Source: Ancylobacter sp. IITR112
GTDB lineage: Bacteria > Pseudomonadota > Alphaproteobacteria > Rhizobiales > Xanthobacteraceae
Length of the DNA stretch: 64,000 nucleotides
Direction of reading: 5' to 3'
Assembly (NCBI RefSeq): GCF_041415945.1
Contig: NZ_JBGCUS010000001.1
Span: forward strand, 1-64,000
This document shows, piece after piece, positions 34,491-43,239 of the stretch. Within the stretch, counting starts at the first letter, position 1; the number at the start of each line of letters is the position of its first letter. Both the position numbers and the translations under genes were made by a program. Under the pieces are notes generated by a model, which was not told the DNA's origin, searched no databases, and saw nothing but the letters and a program-made list of their open reading frames with translations.

Positions 34491-35069
34491 TCAGTCTGCC
34501 TCCGCCAACAGCCGGGCGCGCTTGTCGGCCGGGACGCCGGCGTCGATTAACACTTCCTCGAAGGTGACCTGCTCGCCGGCGGTCGGCTTATCGTCAGCCT
34601 TATAGCTGCGCGCCCCGGCCAACTGGGCCGAGCCCCAGGACGACTCCAACTGCGCGACAGAGCTGCGCATCGCCTCTGCCAACATCGCCAGGAAGCGTCG
34701 CGGGATACTAGCGAGAGAAATCCGTCTCTCGCGCAGCGCAGTCACAACCTGCCGGGGCAGGTCCAGACGCTGGGCGACGGTGCGCCAGTCATCGACCGTC
34801 AGTGCCGCGAAAGGGTCGGCTGTCGCTCCCGGCACCGCCTTTGAGTGTTGCAACCAAGCAGCATCGATCAAGGCCTGATCGGCATCGGAAAGCGGAGCTG
34901 TGTCGTCAAATACTTCGCGGCTGAGTTCGCGCGACAGGTCTATGAGCTCCCCGGCATATTCCGGGTAAAGTCCTAAATAGCGTTCAAGGGTCGACCGGCC
35001 AGGGTCGTTCTCGACCGCAAACGCGTCGAGCACGGACTCGCGTGATGGACGTTCGCCGGCGGGGCTCAC
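34491..35069 (-). CDS. Small unknown protein of the sigma-ImmA/UvrD unit
   Basis: 192-residue acidic protein I do not recognise. It is predicted mostly helical, with a PGRSTLERYLGLYPEYAGELIDLSRELSREVFDD segment resembling the N-terminal part of small regulatory proteins next to HTH proteins, and DPFAALTVDDWRTVAQRLDLPRQVVTALRERRISLASIPRRFLAMLAEAM further on. Its start overlaps the sigma-like gene by ATGA and its stop is one base before the ImmA-UvrD start, so the three are a single unit. It might be a sigma regulator or the target of the ImmA peptidase. Confidence 0.7.
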   Translation of the reverse strand: MSPAGERPSRESVLDAFAVENDPGRSTLERYLGLYPEYAGELIDLSRELSREVFDDTAPLSDADQALIDAAWLQHSKAVPGATADPFAALTVDDWRTVAQRLDLPRQVVTALRERRISLASIPRRFLAMLAEAMRSSVAQLESSWGSAQLAGARSYKADDKPTAGEQVTFEEVLIDAGVPADKRARLLAEAD

Positions 35070-35920
35070 CGTTCTTCTCCGTCGCCCATGGCGGCGCGAA
35101 GGGCGGCGAAGGCCTTGTCGCGGTAGGTTCGGACGGTCTTTTCGGAGCGGCCTAAGACTTTGGAGATGGTCATGACGTCCGGCTCCTTGGAGTCGATGGG
35201 GAAGCCCTGTCTCATCATCTGAATGATCCTGCTTTGTTCTGTCGGTAGAGCCTCAATCGCTGCATCCAGGCGCAACCGGTAAGCCGCATCGTCCAAATCC
35301 GACGCGGCGAAGGGGTCGTGTGCCCCTGCGGCCGCCTCGACTTCGGGGGATAGCTCACCGCTGTCGTCATATTCGAGGGCCTGAGAACGGTTCTCGTCGC
35401 GCCAAGCCTGCTCCTGCGCGTCGCGCCGCAGGCTGGCAACCGCGCCGTCAAAGCGCACCTCGAAGTAGTCGAGCTTGTCGATATAGGTGGCGCGATCCGC
35501 TGAAAGGAGCTCGACGAACCTGCTGAAAACCTTGTCTCGCACAACCCCGCGCGTCAGCGATTCAGTTTTGCCGTCGGAGCTTTCCGACCTGGGTAAACAG
35601 CGTAGCACCCGTTCAATCAGAATCCGATAGAGGCGCTCGAACCACGCCTCGTTGTTGTCGCGACGGCTCGCGCGAATGAAGTACACGAGACATTCGCTAG
35701 GGACGTAGGTCGGGTCCGAGCGCTTCATGATTCCTGCCCTGGCGATCAACTCGTCGCGCGGCAGGACCGCCAATTCGGCGATGAGCGCTTCTATCTTTGG
35801 GTCGCGTTCGTAAAGTTCGCCGCTAAGGCGTCGTTTGCGCAGTCCATTTATTACTACTCCTGATCGGTTCGAAGCTGTCGTTTCCTGCGCATCGACGGCT
35901 TCCTCCCAATGTTTCATCAT
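35066..35920 (-). CDS. Sigma-70-like transcription factor of the ImmA/UvrD unit
   Basis: 284 residues. The last 70 look like sigma region 4: LDAAIEALPTEQSRIIQMMRQGFPIDSKEP...TISKVLGRSEKTVRTYRDKAFAALRAAM, an HTH. The middle (FSRFVELLSADRATYIDKLDYFEVRFDGAVASLRRDAQEQ) resembles the region-2-like core of divergent sigma factors in bacterial defence and phage-like operons. First gene of the unit; about 170 bp of non-coding sequence separates it from HamB. It may control expression of the helicase fusion, directly or as a DNA-binding sensor. Confidence 0.75.
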   Translation of the reverse strand: MMKHWEEAVDAQETTASNRSGVVINGLRKRRLSGELYERDPKIEALIAELAVLPRDELIARAGIMKRSDPTYVPSECLVYFIRASRRDNNEAWFERLYRILIERVLRCLPRSESSDGKTESLTRGVVRDKVFSRFVELLSADRATYIDKLDYFEVRFDGAVASLRRDAQEQAWRDENRSQALEYDDSGELSPEVEAAAGAHDPFAASDLDDAAYRLRLDAAIEALPTEQSRIIQMMRQGFPIDSKEPDVMTISKVLGRSEKTVRTYRDKAFAALRAAMGDGEER

Positions 35921-36092
35921 GCCGCCCCCACTTTTATAATGCCTTCACATTCCGGCGTCCTCTAGACTATTTTTTATCGAATGCGTCCGGAATGTCTTGC
36001 TACTCTTCTGTTGCGGCGGGCGTTTCTTTGGCTACTGACCCACAGATCCCGCATTTTTCTCTTGCCTGTTTGCACCAGAGCAATTCACCACC

Positions 36093-39000
36093 TCAAGCAT
36101 TCGCGGGTGGCCATCGCATTTTACCCCGGCCAACGCGCAAGACGTCGACAAGATTGACGCCCTCTGGAAGCCTACCTGAAAGCAAGCTAGGCTTCGGATC
36201 AACAGCATGCTTCCTAAACGCAGCGAGCCGCTGATAGTCGGGCGTCGCTAGCCAAGTCCTCCCATCTCCTTCATCAGTGATAATTCGGTAAAGCCCTGCG
36301 CGAGGTGCTGATTCAACGGGAACATCGAGCAAACGTCGGTTGCGATAGATTGACCATTTCTGAATCCCACCACTGAGCGCCTCAGTCCTGAAACGGGCCC
36401 ACAATGCCGCCGTTTCGGGCGTTGGCCAATCGCCCAAATCCGTGAAGGCTGTGATTTCATCGGATTCAAGCCATGCGCGCATTTCCGCCGGAGTCACAAA
36501 CATTGGCTTGGTTTCGTTGATGGAGGCCATGGCTGCTGTCCTCGAAGGTAGACCGGCGCGAATTAGCATCGCCATCATGAATTGCGGTACGCCCGTTTCG
36601 ACTACTGCCGCCGCGCCGCCCGCCACCGTCTCCGGCGACCAGCCGAGAGACATTCGCCGGGTGCGAATGGCTTCGAGCGCCCAAACCAGGCGATAAGTGA
36701 AGGCCTCTTCGACCGCCCGCATATTCTGTGGCCCGATCTTGGAGACTTCCTCCCCGGAAATCCAGGCGCGCAGGATGGCTTTCCAATTGGCTGGCAGCGC
36801 GTTCTTCTTGTCGGGGATGAAGGGGCGCATGAACAGCAGACGTTCGCCCAGACCGCCGAGAGCGTCGGCGAGTTCGTCGACGTCGCCGCTCAGGGCAGCG
36901 CCATCGGCCCGGTCGACCAGCTCGGCCAGCACGTCGGCCATCGCGTCGATGGAGAGCCCCGCTTCGAGCCCAACGCCCATTGCGAAATGACCGCGGCGCG
37001 CCTGCTCGGTCGTGGTCTTCCAAATAAGGTCGGCGCGTGCTTCGAAGACCTTCTTGTGCAGGGGTGCGACGTCCTCTTCCTCGCGCGCAATCTGACGAGC
37101 CCAGAGTGATCCCTTGAGGGCCTCGTCCAGCAACTTCGGGAGATCGGCGCGATCCGCATCCAGCGCTTCGATCAGGCCGAACACGGTCGCATCGAGGCGC
37201 TCGACAATCTGCGACAACGGCTCTTCGTCGATCGTTTCCTCTTCGTCAGCCTCGCTCTCGTCCTCGTCATCGTTCTCGTCGCCGTCGGCGTCGTATTCCA
37301 CGGCGGCGGCAAGGCGTTCAGCCACTTCGGCCTCCTCGTCGGGCGATCGCCACGCCTCCCGGGAATTGGCGAGATACTCCCAGGCGTCATCGCGATCGAG
37401 CACACCCTCTCGCGACAGGCGCTCGAGGATCTCGGCGACGATCTGGATGAGGCCGCTTTTCAACGTGCGGGCCTTGGCGGAGGCAACCAGCTTCCTCCAC
37501 TCCTTCTTTCGCCAATCGGTCTTGTCGAACATGACATGGACGATCAGGCCCTCGACATCGACGAAGGCACGCCCGGCCCGGCCTGCGACGTTTGCGAACT
37601 CCTCGCCCTTGATCTTCTCGCCGGCACGATAGAGCGCGGGCACGAGCAGGACAGCGGCGTTGAGGTTGAGCCCTTGGGAGAGCGTCGGCGAGGCGACGAT
37701 CACTTTCACTACGCCCTCGGACAGAAGGACTTCCAACTCGCGCAGGAATGGACTCGGCAGACGTCCGTGGTGAATGGCGACGCCGGCCTTGAGGCTGGCA
37801 ACGGCCGGGTGGTTTTCGCCCAGCCACTCCTTGCCGACTTCCAGCGCGCGCGCGATCGGCGCCTCGTCCTCCAGCAGGGAGTCGAGATAGCCGCGCTTAC
37901 ACAGGTCAACGACCTGCTTGCCATAGCTCTCGACCCAGTTGGCCTGGGTGGAGAAAATAAGGGTGCGCTTCCCCTGACCTGCGAATTCCCACGCCGCAAA
38001 GAGGGCGAGGTGTGAGTTCTTCCGAGGATACGGATTCTTCTCCCGGCCTCTTGCCGGCTTCTCCTCGACGAACTTGTCGAGGAAGGGACCGCCATCGTCG
38101 AGGTCAAGCCGCAGGAGCGCATCCTTGCCGCGCCAAGTTAGGGCGCCGAACCTCTGACGCGTGGGGCGCCAGTCGGAACGCACGGGCTCGCCGGGTTCGT
38201 CGGAGCGTATCCAGGCGGTGAGGTCATCCAACTCGTCGCCGCTCGGCAGGATCGCGGAGAGGCAGACGATCCGGCGGTCGGCCGCGTCGGCGCGGCGCAA
38301 CAGACGCTGCACTAGCGTCTCGTAGCGGATCTCACGCTCGCTGGGCCCGATCATATGCCCTTCGTCGAGAACGATCAGCCCGACATCATCGATCAGGGAA
38401 GCGTCGCTTCGAAGCGCGAAGTCGAGCTTCTCTGGTGTGGCGATGATGATCTCGCGGGTGCGCAGGGCATCCTCGTCGCCTGCCGAAAGGCCGCTGGCGC
38501 CGTAAAGCGAGGAGACGCTGAACCCGAGGGGCGCGAAGGTCTTGCGGAAGGAGCGTTCGGTTTGGGCCGACAACGCGCGTAGCGGCGTGACGATCAACAC
38601 CCGACGCGCCGAGGACAAGGTCATCAACGCGGCGATTTCCGCAACCCGCGTCTTCCCTGCACTGGTAGGAAGCGCCACGACCAGGTCATCAGTGACGTCG
38701 GTAGATCGCCGGGCGGCCTCGCGTTGGGACGGCCAAAGCTCCACCTCAGACGTTTTGCGGGCGTACAGCGAACCGATGAACAGCCGCCGGAGGTCCGGAT
38801 ATTTCTCCTCCGTTCCAACGGGTGGCTCTGTCGGCAGGTTCCGGTGCAGCGAATGCTGCCAGAGGTCGTCGATCAGGTGGCGGCAGAGATTCGAAATCCA
38901 CCATAGCGGGACGTTCCCGGCATTGCCGGCGAGGCTCACGGCAGTGGCCAGCAGATCGCGCGCGGCGTCGATCGGCTCCTCTTCGCCTGTTTCCAGGGCA

Positions 39001-39611
39001 AAGTCGAAGAATGCCAGAGCCCGGCAAATCGTCGTATTCAGAATGGTCGACAATACGTCGTCGATATCGGGCTCATCGCCGCCCAGCGCTTCGCCCATCT
39101 GCTCGTCGCCGTGGGCCTCATCGCCGAGCCAGTCGCGAACGAAGCCGCGCAACTGATCGAGATCGCGCAGGATGAGATGGCGTATCGCCGTTTCGCCGGG
39201 CGATGCGTTGAGGTCTTCAGCCGTCTCGTTGAACAGCGAATAGGCGACGGCTGAGAAGCCGGCCAGGTGATAGGCGGCAGCCGCGATGGTGCGGCGAAAG
39301 CCCCGATCGGACGCCTCGGGATCACCGTTTCTTACCAGCGCTTCGAAGGCGTTAGCCGCCCGTTCGAAAGCCTTGTTCGTCAAGTCTGACGCGCCGGTCT
39401 GGGCGCGCAAGGCCATGGCGCCCCGAAGCAAGGCGAAGCCGTGTTCCGCAAGGTCTGTTTCGATTGTGGCGCCCAAGGGCGGGGCGGTCTGCGGCAATAC
39501 GCCCGCTTGCCGCATCAGCGACCACGCAGCGCCACGATAGAGCAATCGGCCGAGGATGCCGTCGACGGTCGCGGTGGCCAGGAAGACGGTCAGCTCATCA
39601 GGCGTCTCCAA
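36093..39611 (-). CDS. hamB: Hachiman defence helicase HamB
   Basis: 1,172-residue superfamily-2 helicase partner of HamA. N-terminal helical region (about 1-290) with no close match, Walker A LPTSAGKT (314-321), DEGH box (416-419), SAILPSGDE, ASPTLSQGLNL and NVAGRAGR motif VI, then a long C-terminal domain. A strongly acidic stretch (DADGDENDDEDESEADEEE) lies near residue 780. TTG 39,611 overlaps the end of HamA and follows an AAGGGG ribosome site. In Hachiman, HamB senses foreign DNA and unleashes the HamA nuclease. Naming rests on the pairing with HamA. Confidence 0.88.
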   Translation of the reverse strand: METPDELTVFLATATVDGILGRLLYRGAAWSLMRQAGVLPQTAPPLGATIETDLAEHGFALLRGAMALRAQTGASDLTNKAFERAANAFEALVRNGDPEASDRGFRRTIAAAAYHLAGFSAVAYSLFNETAEDLNASPGETAIRHLILRDLDQLRGFVRDWLGDEAHGDEQMGEALGGDEPDIDDVLSTILNTTICRALAFFDFALETGEEEPIDAARDLLATAVSLAGNAGNVPLWWISNLCRHLIDDLWQHSLHRNLPTEPPVGTEEKYPDLRRLFIGSLYARKTSEVELWPSQREAARRSTDVTDDLVVALPTSAGKTRVAEIAALMTLSSARRVLIVTPLRALSAQTERSFRKTFAPLGFSVSSLYGASGLSAGDEDALRTREIIIATPEKLDFALRSDASLIDDVGLIVLDEGHMIGPSEREIRYETLVQRLLRRADAADRRIVCLSAILPSGDELDDLTAWIRSDEPGEPVRSDWRPTRQRFGALTWRGKDALLRLDLDDGGPFLDKFVEEKPARGREKNPYPRKNSHLALFAAWEFAGQGKRTLIFSTQANWVESYGKQVVDLCKRGYLDSLLEDEAPIARALEVGKEWLGENHPAVASLKAGVAIHHGRLPSPFLRELEVLLSEGVVKVIVASPTLSQGLNLNAAVLLVPALYRAGEKIKGEEFANVAGRAGRAFVDVEGLIVHVMFDKTDWRKKEWRKLVASAKARTLKSGLIQIVAEILERLSREGVLDRDDAWEYLANSREAWRSPDEEAEVAERLAAAVEYDADGDENDDEDESEADEEETIDEEPLSQIVERLDATVFGLIEALDADRADLPKLLDEALKGSLWARQIAREEEDVAPLHKKVFEARADLIWKTTTEQARRGHFAMGVGLEAGLSIDAMADVLAELVDRADGAALSGDVDELADALGGLGERLLFMRPFIPDKKNALPANWKAILRAWISGEEVSKIGPQNMRAVEEAFTYRLVWALEAIRTRRMSLGWSPETVAGGAAAVVETGVPQFMMAMLIRAGLPSRTAAMASINETKPMFVTPAEMRAWLESDEITAFTDLGDWPTPETAALWARFRTEALSGGIQKWSIYRNRRLLDVPVESAPRAGLYRIITDEGDGRTWLATPDYQRLAAFRKHAVDPKPSLLSGRLPEGVNLVDVLRVGRGKMRWPPANA

Positions 39612-40380
39612 GGTCTTGCGCCCCTTCGTACATGGCCGCGATGAAGTCCTGATGGTCTTCGACGTGGATGTTCACGACGTAGTGGTCGCGATTGGTTCCG
39701 GCGGCGTCGAGATCTTCCTTCAGCGACGCATGGGCGCCGTTGCCGGAAACGGTGAAAAGCATGTGGTCGATGCGATCGGCGCGCAGCGACTTCACGCCCA
39801 CCTCATCGCGGAGGTCGCGGCCCAGCGCATTTTCGTCGGGATCGTTGCTCTCCAGGAGACGGTTGGCGACGAACAGCAGCGAGTCCGGCGTGCAGCGGCC
39901 ATTGTCGCGATCGAGCACTTTGCGAGCGCTTGTCACGGTCGATTTGCCGAGCTTTTTGTTGCTTTTGGCTTCCCCCTTCAGGAGCCAAAGCCTCTCGTCC
40001 TGGCCGCCATAGCCGGCGCCGATGAAGTCATCGCCGCGCATGGCCATGTTGCGACCGTCCTTGTAGCGGAGCCGGCGCACGGGGACGCGCAGGCCGATTT
40101 CTTCCTCCACCAGCTCCGTCGCCAGGATTTCGCCAAGGTCACCAGAGCGCCCCTTGTCCGTCTGTGGCATCGCCTCGCTCAGAATTTTTGCGGCGATCTT
40201 ATATCCGAGCCGCTCCACATCCTCGGCGATGCGCTCAAGCCGGTCATAGTGCGAGCGGATGGTCTTCGCGAGATCAACGCTGATCTCGTCGCGCCCGCCG
40301 TCCTTCTCGACATAGGTCCAATAGTGCTTGCGCTTGTCCTTCTCTTTGGTGGCTTCACACCACCTCTCGTATAGCCCCAC
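39598..40380 (-). CDS. hamA: Hachiman defence nuclease HamA (DUF1837)
   Basis: 260 residues of the DUF1837 family. PD-(D/E)XK-type residues are in order: Glu84 (GRSGDLGEIL), the acidic pair in MRGDDFIG (about 117-118), and ExK in LKGEAKSNK (about 137-139). The segment PVRRLRYKDGRNMAMRGDDFIG is a family hallmark. Start is GTG 40,380, 18 nt after the AbiEii stop, and the end overlaps hamB. HamA is the effector nuclease of Hachiman, kept inactive by HamB until invasion. Confidence 0.9.
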   Translation of the reverse strand: MGLYERWCEATKEKDKRKHYWTYVEKDGGRDEISVDLAKTIRSHYDRLERIAEDVERLGYKIAAKILSEAMPQTDKGRSGDLGEILATELVEEEIGLRVPVRRLRYKDGRNMAMRGDDFIGAGYGGQDERLWLLKGEAKSNKKLGKSTVTSARKVLDRDNGRCTPDSLLFVANRLLESNDPDENALGRDLRDEVGVKSLRADRIDHMLFTVSGNGAHASLKEDLDAAGTNRDHYVVNIHVEDHQDFIAAMYEGAQDLGDA

Positions 40381-40398
40381 GCTTTCCCCCAGTTCCTA

Positions 40399-41415
40399 TT
40401 ATTTCGCCGCGCGGTTCGTCCGTCCGGCGATGTCTGTGCATCGCTCGATCAGCACCTCGAAAGGCTCGGCGTCCTCAAGCAGCAATCCGTCTTCCACCAT
40501 TTGCTCGTAGTCGGAGGCCAGGGCGGCACGCGCTTCTCCGCTCGGCACGAGCTGCAGCAACCCATTGACGGCGGCCGCATAGTCGACAGGCGCGCCGTCT
40601 GCCGCCTTCTCCGCGAAGAACATGCTTTTGTGCCGCGCTACGGCCTGGGCGAGATCTCGGTCTGCCGCCGCCGTAGCGGCAATGCCCGCATCATCGAGGC
40701 GGACGACGTCGTGCCAATGGCGAGCGAACCGCTCCCCGCGCAGCCGCTCCTGCAAGCAGAAGACGTGGATTGCGGTCGCTTTCTCCCAAAAGGTTCGCTC
40801 GGCGTGCATTACCCGCGGCGACGCAGCCGGGAACGCCAAGCCCTCGACCAGGCCCGCCGCATCGCAGACCACATCACGCACGCTGGCCGGTTCGCCGGTC
40901 GAGCGGGCGCCGAATTCCAGCATGACGCTCGGCGCGACATAACCGGAGCCGGTTGAGGTCGCTTCATAGTCGATGAAGAGCTTCTCGCCCTCGACCCGCG
41001 TCGCGGCCGACACGCCCTGCGCTCCAATGGCGTCGATGAGCAGGGGCTGCACCGTGCCCGAAATCCACTCCGGAAGGCGGTGGCGCACCGCTTTCGACCA
41101 GCGCTTCTCTTCGCTGCGCGTTGCCGGCAGGGCCTCGCCATTGCCGCCCACCAGATCGGGCGCGAACGCTCGGATGTCGTAGGTCAGATCGACATCTTCC
41201 GAGAAGCGCTGAATGACGCCGTAGGCTTTTGAAAGCGATGTCCCGCCCTTGAAAACGAGATGGTCGCCGAGCGCGGAGCCGAAAACGGTTTGAAGGGCCC
41301 AGACGACCCAAACGTCCTTCTCGAGCAGATGAGCGGGCCGCCCCGAACGATCGGCAGCCACGCCCAGCGCGTCACGACGGTCCGCCGCCGACAGGGACAG
41401 AAAGGGATCAGCCAT
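40399..41415 (-). CDS. abiEii: AbiEii/AbiGii-type nucleotidyltransferase toxin
   Basis: 338 residues from ATG 41,415; a nine-residue longer reading would overlap the antitoxin more. The nucleotidyltransferase fold is shown by the LVFKGGTSLSKAYG motif followed by FSEDVDLTYD, holding the metal-binding aspartates; ERTFWEKATAIHVF is another AbiEii hallmark. The start overlaps the antitoxin stop by eight bases. Type IV toxin-antitoxin modules of this class stop growth during phage infection by modifying tRNA ends. Confidence 0.88.
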   Translation of the reverse strand: MADPFLSLSAADRRDALGVAADRSGRPAHLLEKDVWVVWALQTVFGSALGDHLVFKGGTSLSKAYGVIQRFSEDVDLTYDIRAFAPDLVGGNGEALPATRSEEKRWSKAVRHRLPEWISGTVQPLLIDAIGAQGVSAATRVEGEKLFIDYEATSTGSGYVAPSVMLEFGARSTGEPASVRDVVCDAAGLVEGLAFPAASPRVMHAERTFWEKATAIHVFCLQERLRGERFARHWHDVVRLDDAGIAATAAADRDLAQAVARHKSMFFAEKAADGAPVDYAAAVNGLLQLVPSGEARAALASDYEQMVEDGLLLEDAEPFEVLIERCTDIAGRTNRAAK

Positions 41416-42007
41416 GGGCCGCCTTGCCGACGCTTCGGGCAAGCCAGGTCGGAAACTGCGGCGCGGCGGCCACCAGTTCGCCGAACGCCGTCGGTGGGAG
41501 CTTTCGTTTCAGAGCCTTCAGCGCCGATTCCGCTTTCTCCGGCCCGAGCCAGGCCAGGGCGCGAACCGCTTGGCCTGCGGGACGATTGGCCAAGGTGAGC
41601 TGCCAGCGTGGCGCATGGCGCAATTCCACGAGCTGCTTGCCCAATGTCATCGTGCGGCTCCGGCCCGACGTCAGATAAACAGAGCGAACCGGCACCTGCG
41701 TCGTCAGCCCCAGCGCGTTTGCGGCGGCCGCACCGTTCGGAACGATCACTTCCCCGCGCTGCACCGCCAGCGCCTCGACCGCCTGTTCCACCGAAGGCGC
41801 GCGCGCGCCGAACCGGCTGGTGATCGGACGCAGATACACGCCGCGCCCCGCACGGATCAGCTGCCCGCGCTCCGCAAGACGCGACAAAGCCTGGTCCACC
41901 CCAGCGCGGCTGCCGAGATGGAGAAGGCTCTTTGCCGCCAGCGGCGTTCCCTCCGGAAGCCGCTCTGCATGCGCCAGAATCTGTTCGCTCAGACGTTGCA
42001 CCATCAT
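41408..42007 (-). CDS. abiEi: AbiEi-type antitoxin with HTH
   Basis: 199 residues from ATG 42,007 (GGAGA ribosome site), with N-terminal winged-HTH (LSEQILAHAERLPEGTPLAAKSLLHLGSRAGVDQALSRLAERGQLIRAGRGVYLRP), then a DUF6088/AbiEi-like domain. The pair order antitoxin-toxin, overlap and domain types are standard for AbiE. Antitoxins of this type repress their own promoter; a perfect inverted repeat just upstream of the ribosome site is the likely operator. Confidence 0.88.
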   Translation of the reverse strand: MMVQRLSEQILAHAERLPEGTPLAAKSLLHLGSRAGVDQALSRLAERGQLIRAGRGVYLRPITSRFGARAPSVEQAVEALAVQRGEVIVPNGAAAANALGLTTQVPVRSVYLTSGRSRTMTLGKQLVELRHAPRWQLTLANRPAGQAVRALAWLGPEKAESALKALKRKLPPTAFGELVAAAPQFPTWLARSVGKAAHG

Positions 42008-42013
42008 TCTCCT

Positions 42014-42039
42014 GTCAGAAATATATGCGGATTTCTGAC
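42014..42039 (-). promoter_or_regulatory. AbiE operator: perfect 9-bp inverted repeat
   Basis: GTCAGAAAT (42,014-42,022), eight-base spacer, ATTTCTGAC (42,031-42,039). It ends 6 nt before the antitoxin ATG and surrounds a TATATT-like -10 box, so antitoxin binding would block transcription. Confidence 0.75.
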
Positions 42040-42115
42040 ACTTTTCAAGCGGGCCAACCGTTCGACGGCAACTCAACCGTCCTACCTGGCTGTGCCGCTA
42101 CGATCGAGCGATTGA

Positions 42116-42131
42116 GGGGAAAGCTTTCCCC
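42116..42131. promoter_or_regulatory. 16-bp perfect palindrome upstream of ardC
   Basis: GGGGAAAGCTTTCCCC, in the 230-bp divergent region between abiEi and ardC. Suitable for a dimeric DNA-binding protein; it might also be a leftover of a transfer-origin region, since ArdC genes often lie near one. Confidence 0.5.
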
Positions 42132-42216
42132 TGCGGCCGAGCCACGTCTCGGCCGACCCCTTCTGCGGGGACACCCCGCAACGCCCCGAGAGCGAGAGTG
42201 CGGAGGGGTTTTCCGT

Positions 42217-42256
42217 GACGGGTTGAGGACTGGGAGAGAGGCTCCCGGCGCCCGTC
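42217..42256 (+). promoter_or_regulatory. Nested hairpin in the ardC leader
   Basis: Inner stem GGGAG/CTCCC (42,232-42,246) inside outer stem GACGGG/CCCGTC (42,217-42,222 and 42,251-42,256), ending just before the GCGGAG ribosome site of ardC. It may modulate translation or transcription of ardC. Confidence 0.4.
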
Positions 42257-42270
42257 GCGGAGTTATACCG

Positions 42271-43239
42271 ATGGCCAGAACGCATCGCGCCGCGCGTCGT
42301 ACCGGCGACCGCACCAATCTCTATGACGACATCACCAGCAAGATCATCGCCGAGCTGGAGGATGGCCGGCTTCCCTGGGTCCAGCCTTGGGGCACGGCCG
42401 CGGCCAAGGCGCCGCTCGCCATACCGAGGAACGCGGCGACCTCGCGCCAGTATTCCGGCATCAACGTCCTGATCCTCTGGGGCGCCGTCATCCAGCACGG
42501 TTTTCCTTCCCAGCAGTGGCTGACGTTTCGCCAGGCGCTCTCGCTCGGCGGGAACGTCCGGAAGGGCGAGCATGGCACGACCGTCGTCTACGCCGACCGC
42601 TTTGTGCCCGAGGACGAACAGCGCCGCGCGCGCGAGGCCGGCGAAGAGGCTGCCGCCATTCCATTTCTGAAGCGCTTCACGGTCTTCAATGCGGCGCAGT
42701 GCGAGGGCCTGCCCGAAGATCTTGCCGTCGAAGCGCCGCCCCCGCCGCCGGGCATGATCGAGCCGAGGGTCGAGGCGCTGATCCGGGCGACGGGAATCGA
42801 CTTCCGCATCGGCGGCGATCGGGCCTTCTATGTCCCCGCCCTCGACTATGTGCAGGTGCCGCCGCCCCAGGCCTATTTCGAGCCGATCAATTGGCATCGG
42901 ACCGCGCTGCATGAGCTGGGCCACGCCACCGGCCATGCCTCTCGCCTCGGCCGCGATTTCTCCGGCTCCTTCGGCACGAAGAAATATGCGTTCGAGGAAC
43001 TGGTCGCCGAGATGAACGCCGCCTTCTGCTGCGCCTCGCTCGGCATCGTCCCGACCGTCCGTCACGCCGACTATATCGGTTCCTGGCTCGAGGTCCTGCG
43101 CGAGGACAATCGCGCCATCGTGCGGGCCGCCAGCCAGGCGAGCAAGGCCGCGGACTGGCTGCTCGCACATCTTTCTGAAGCGGACGCCGCAGATCGCCCC
43201 GAGGCGAGCACTCCCGATTGCGACAGGAGGGCGGCATGA
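42271..43239 (+). CDS. ardC: ArdC-family antirestriction/zinc-metallopeptidase protein
   Basis: 322 residues from ATG 42,271; the reading continues upstream into sequence without a ribosome site. N-terminal ssDNA-binding ArdC domain (LYDDITSKIIAELEDGRLPWVQPWG ... NVRKGEHGTTVVYAD), then a zincin domain with HELGHATGH (HELGH at 214-218) and the distal glutamate in YAFEELVAEMNAAF. Such proteins protect incoming conjugative DNA from restriction. Commonly found in alphaproteobacterial ICEs just before a DUF2958 gene, as here. Confidence 0.92.
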   Translation: MARTHRAARRTGDRTNLYDDITSKIIAELEDGRLPWVQPWGTAAAKAPLAIPRNAATSRQYSGINVLILWGAVIQHGFPSQQWLTFRQALSLGGNVRKGEHGTTVVYADRFVPEDEQRRAREAGEEAAAIPFLKRFTVFNAAQCEGLPEDLAVEAPPPPPGMIEPRVEALIRATGIDFRIGGDRAFYVPALDYVQVPPPQAYFEPINWHRTALHELGHATGHASRLGRDFSGSFGTKKYAFEELVAEMNAAFCCASLGIVPTVRHADYIGSWLEVLREDNRAIVRAASQASKAADWLLAHLSEADAADRPEASTPDCDRRAA

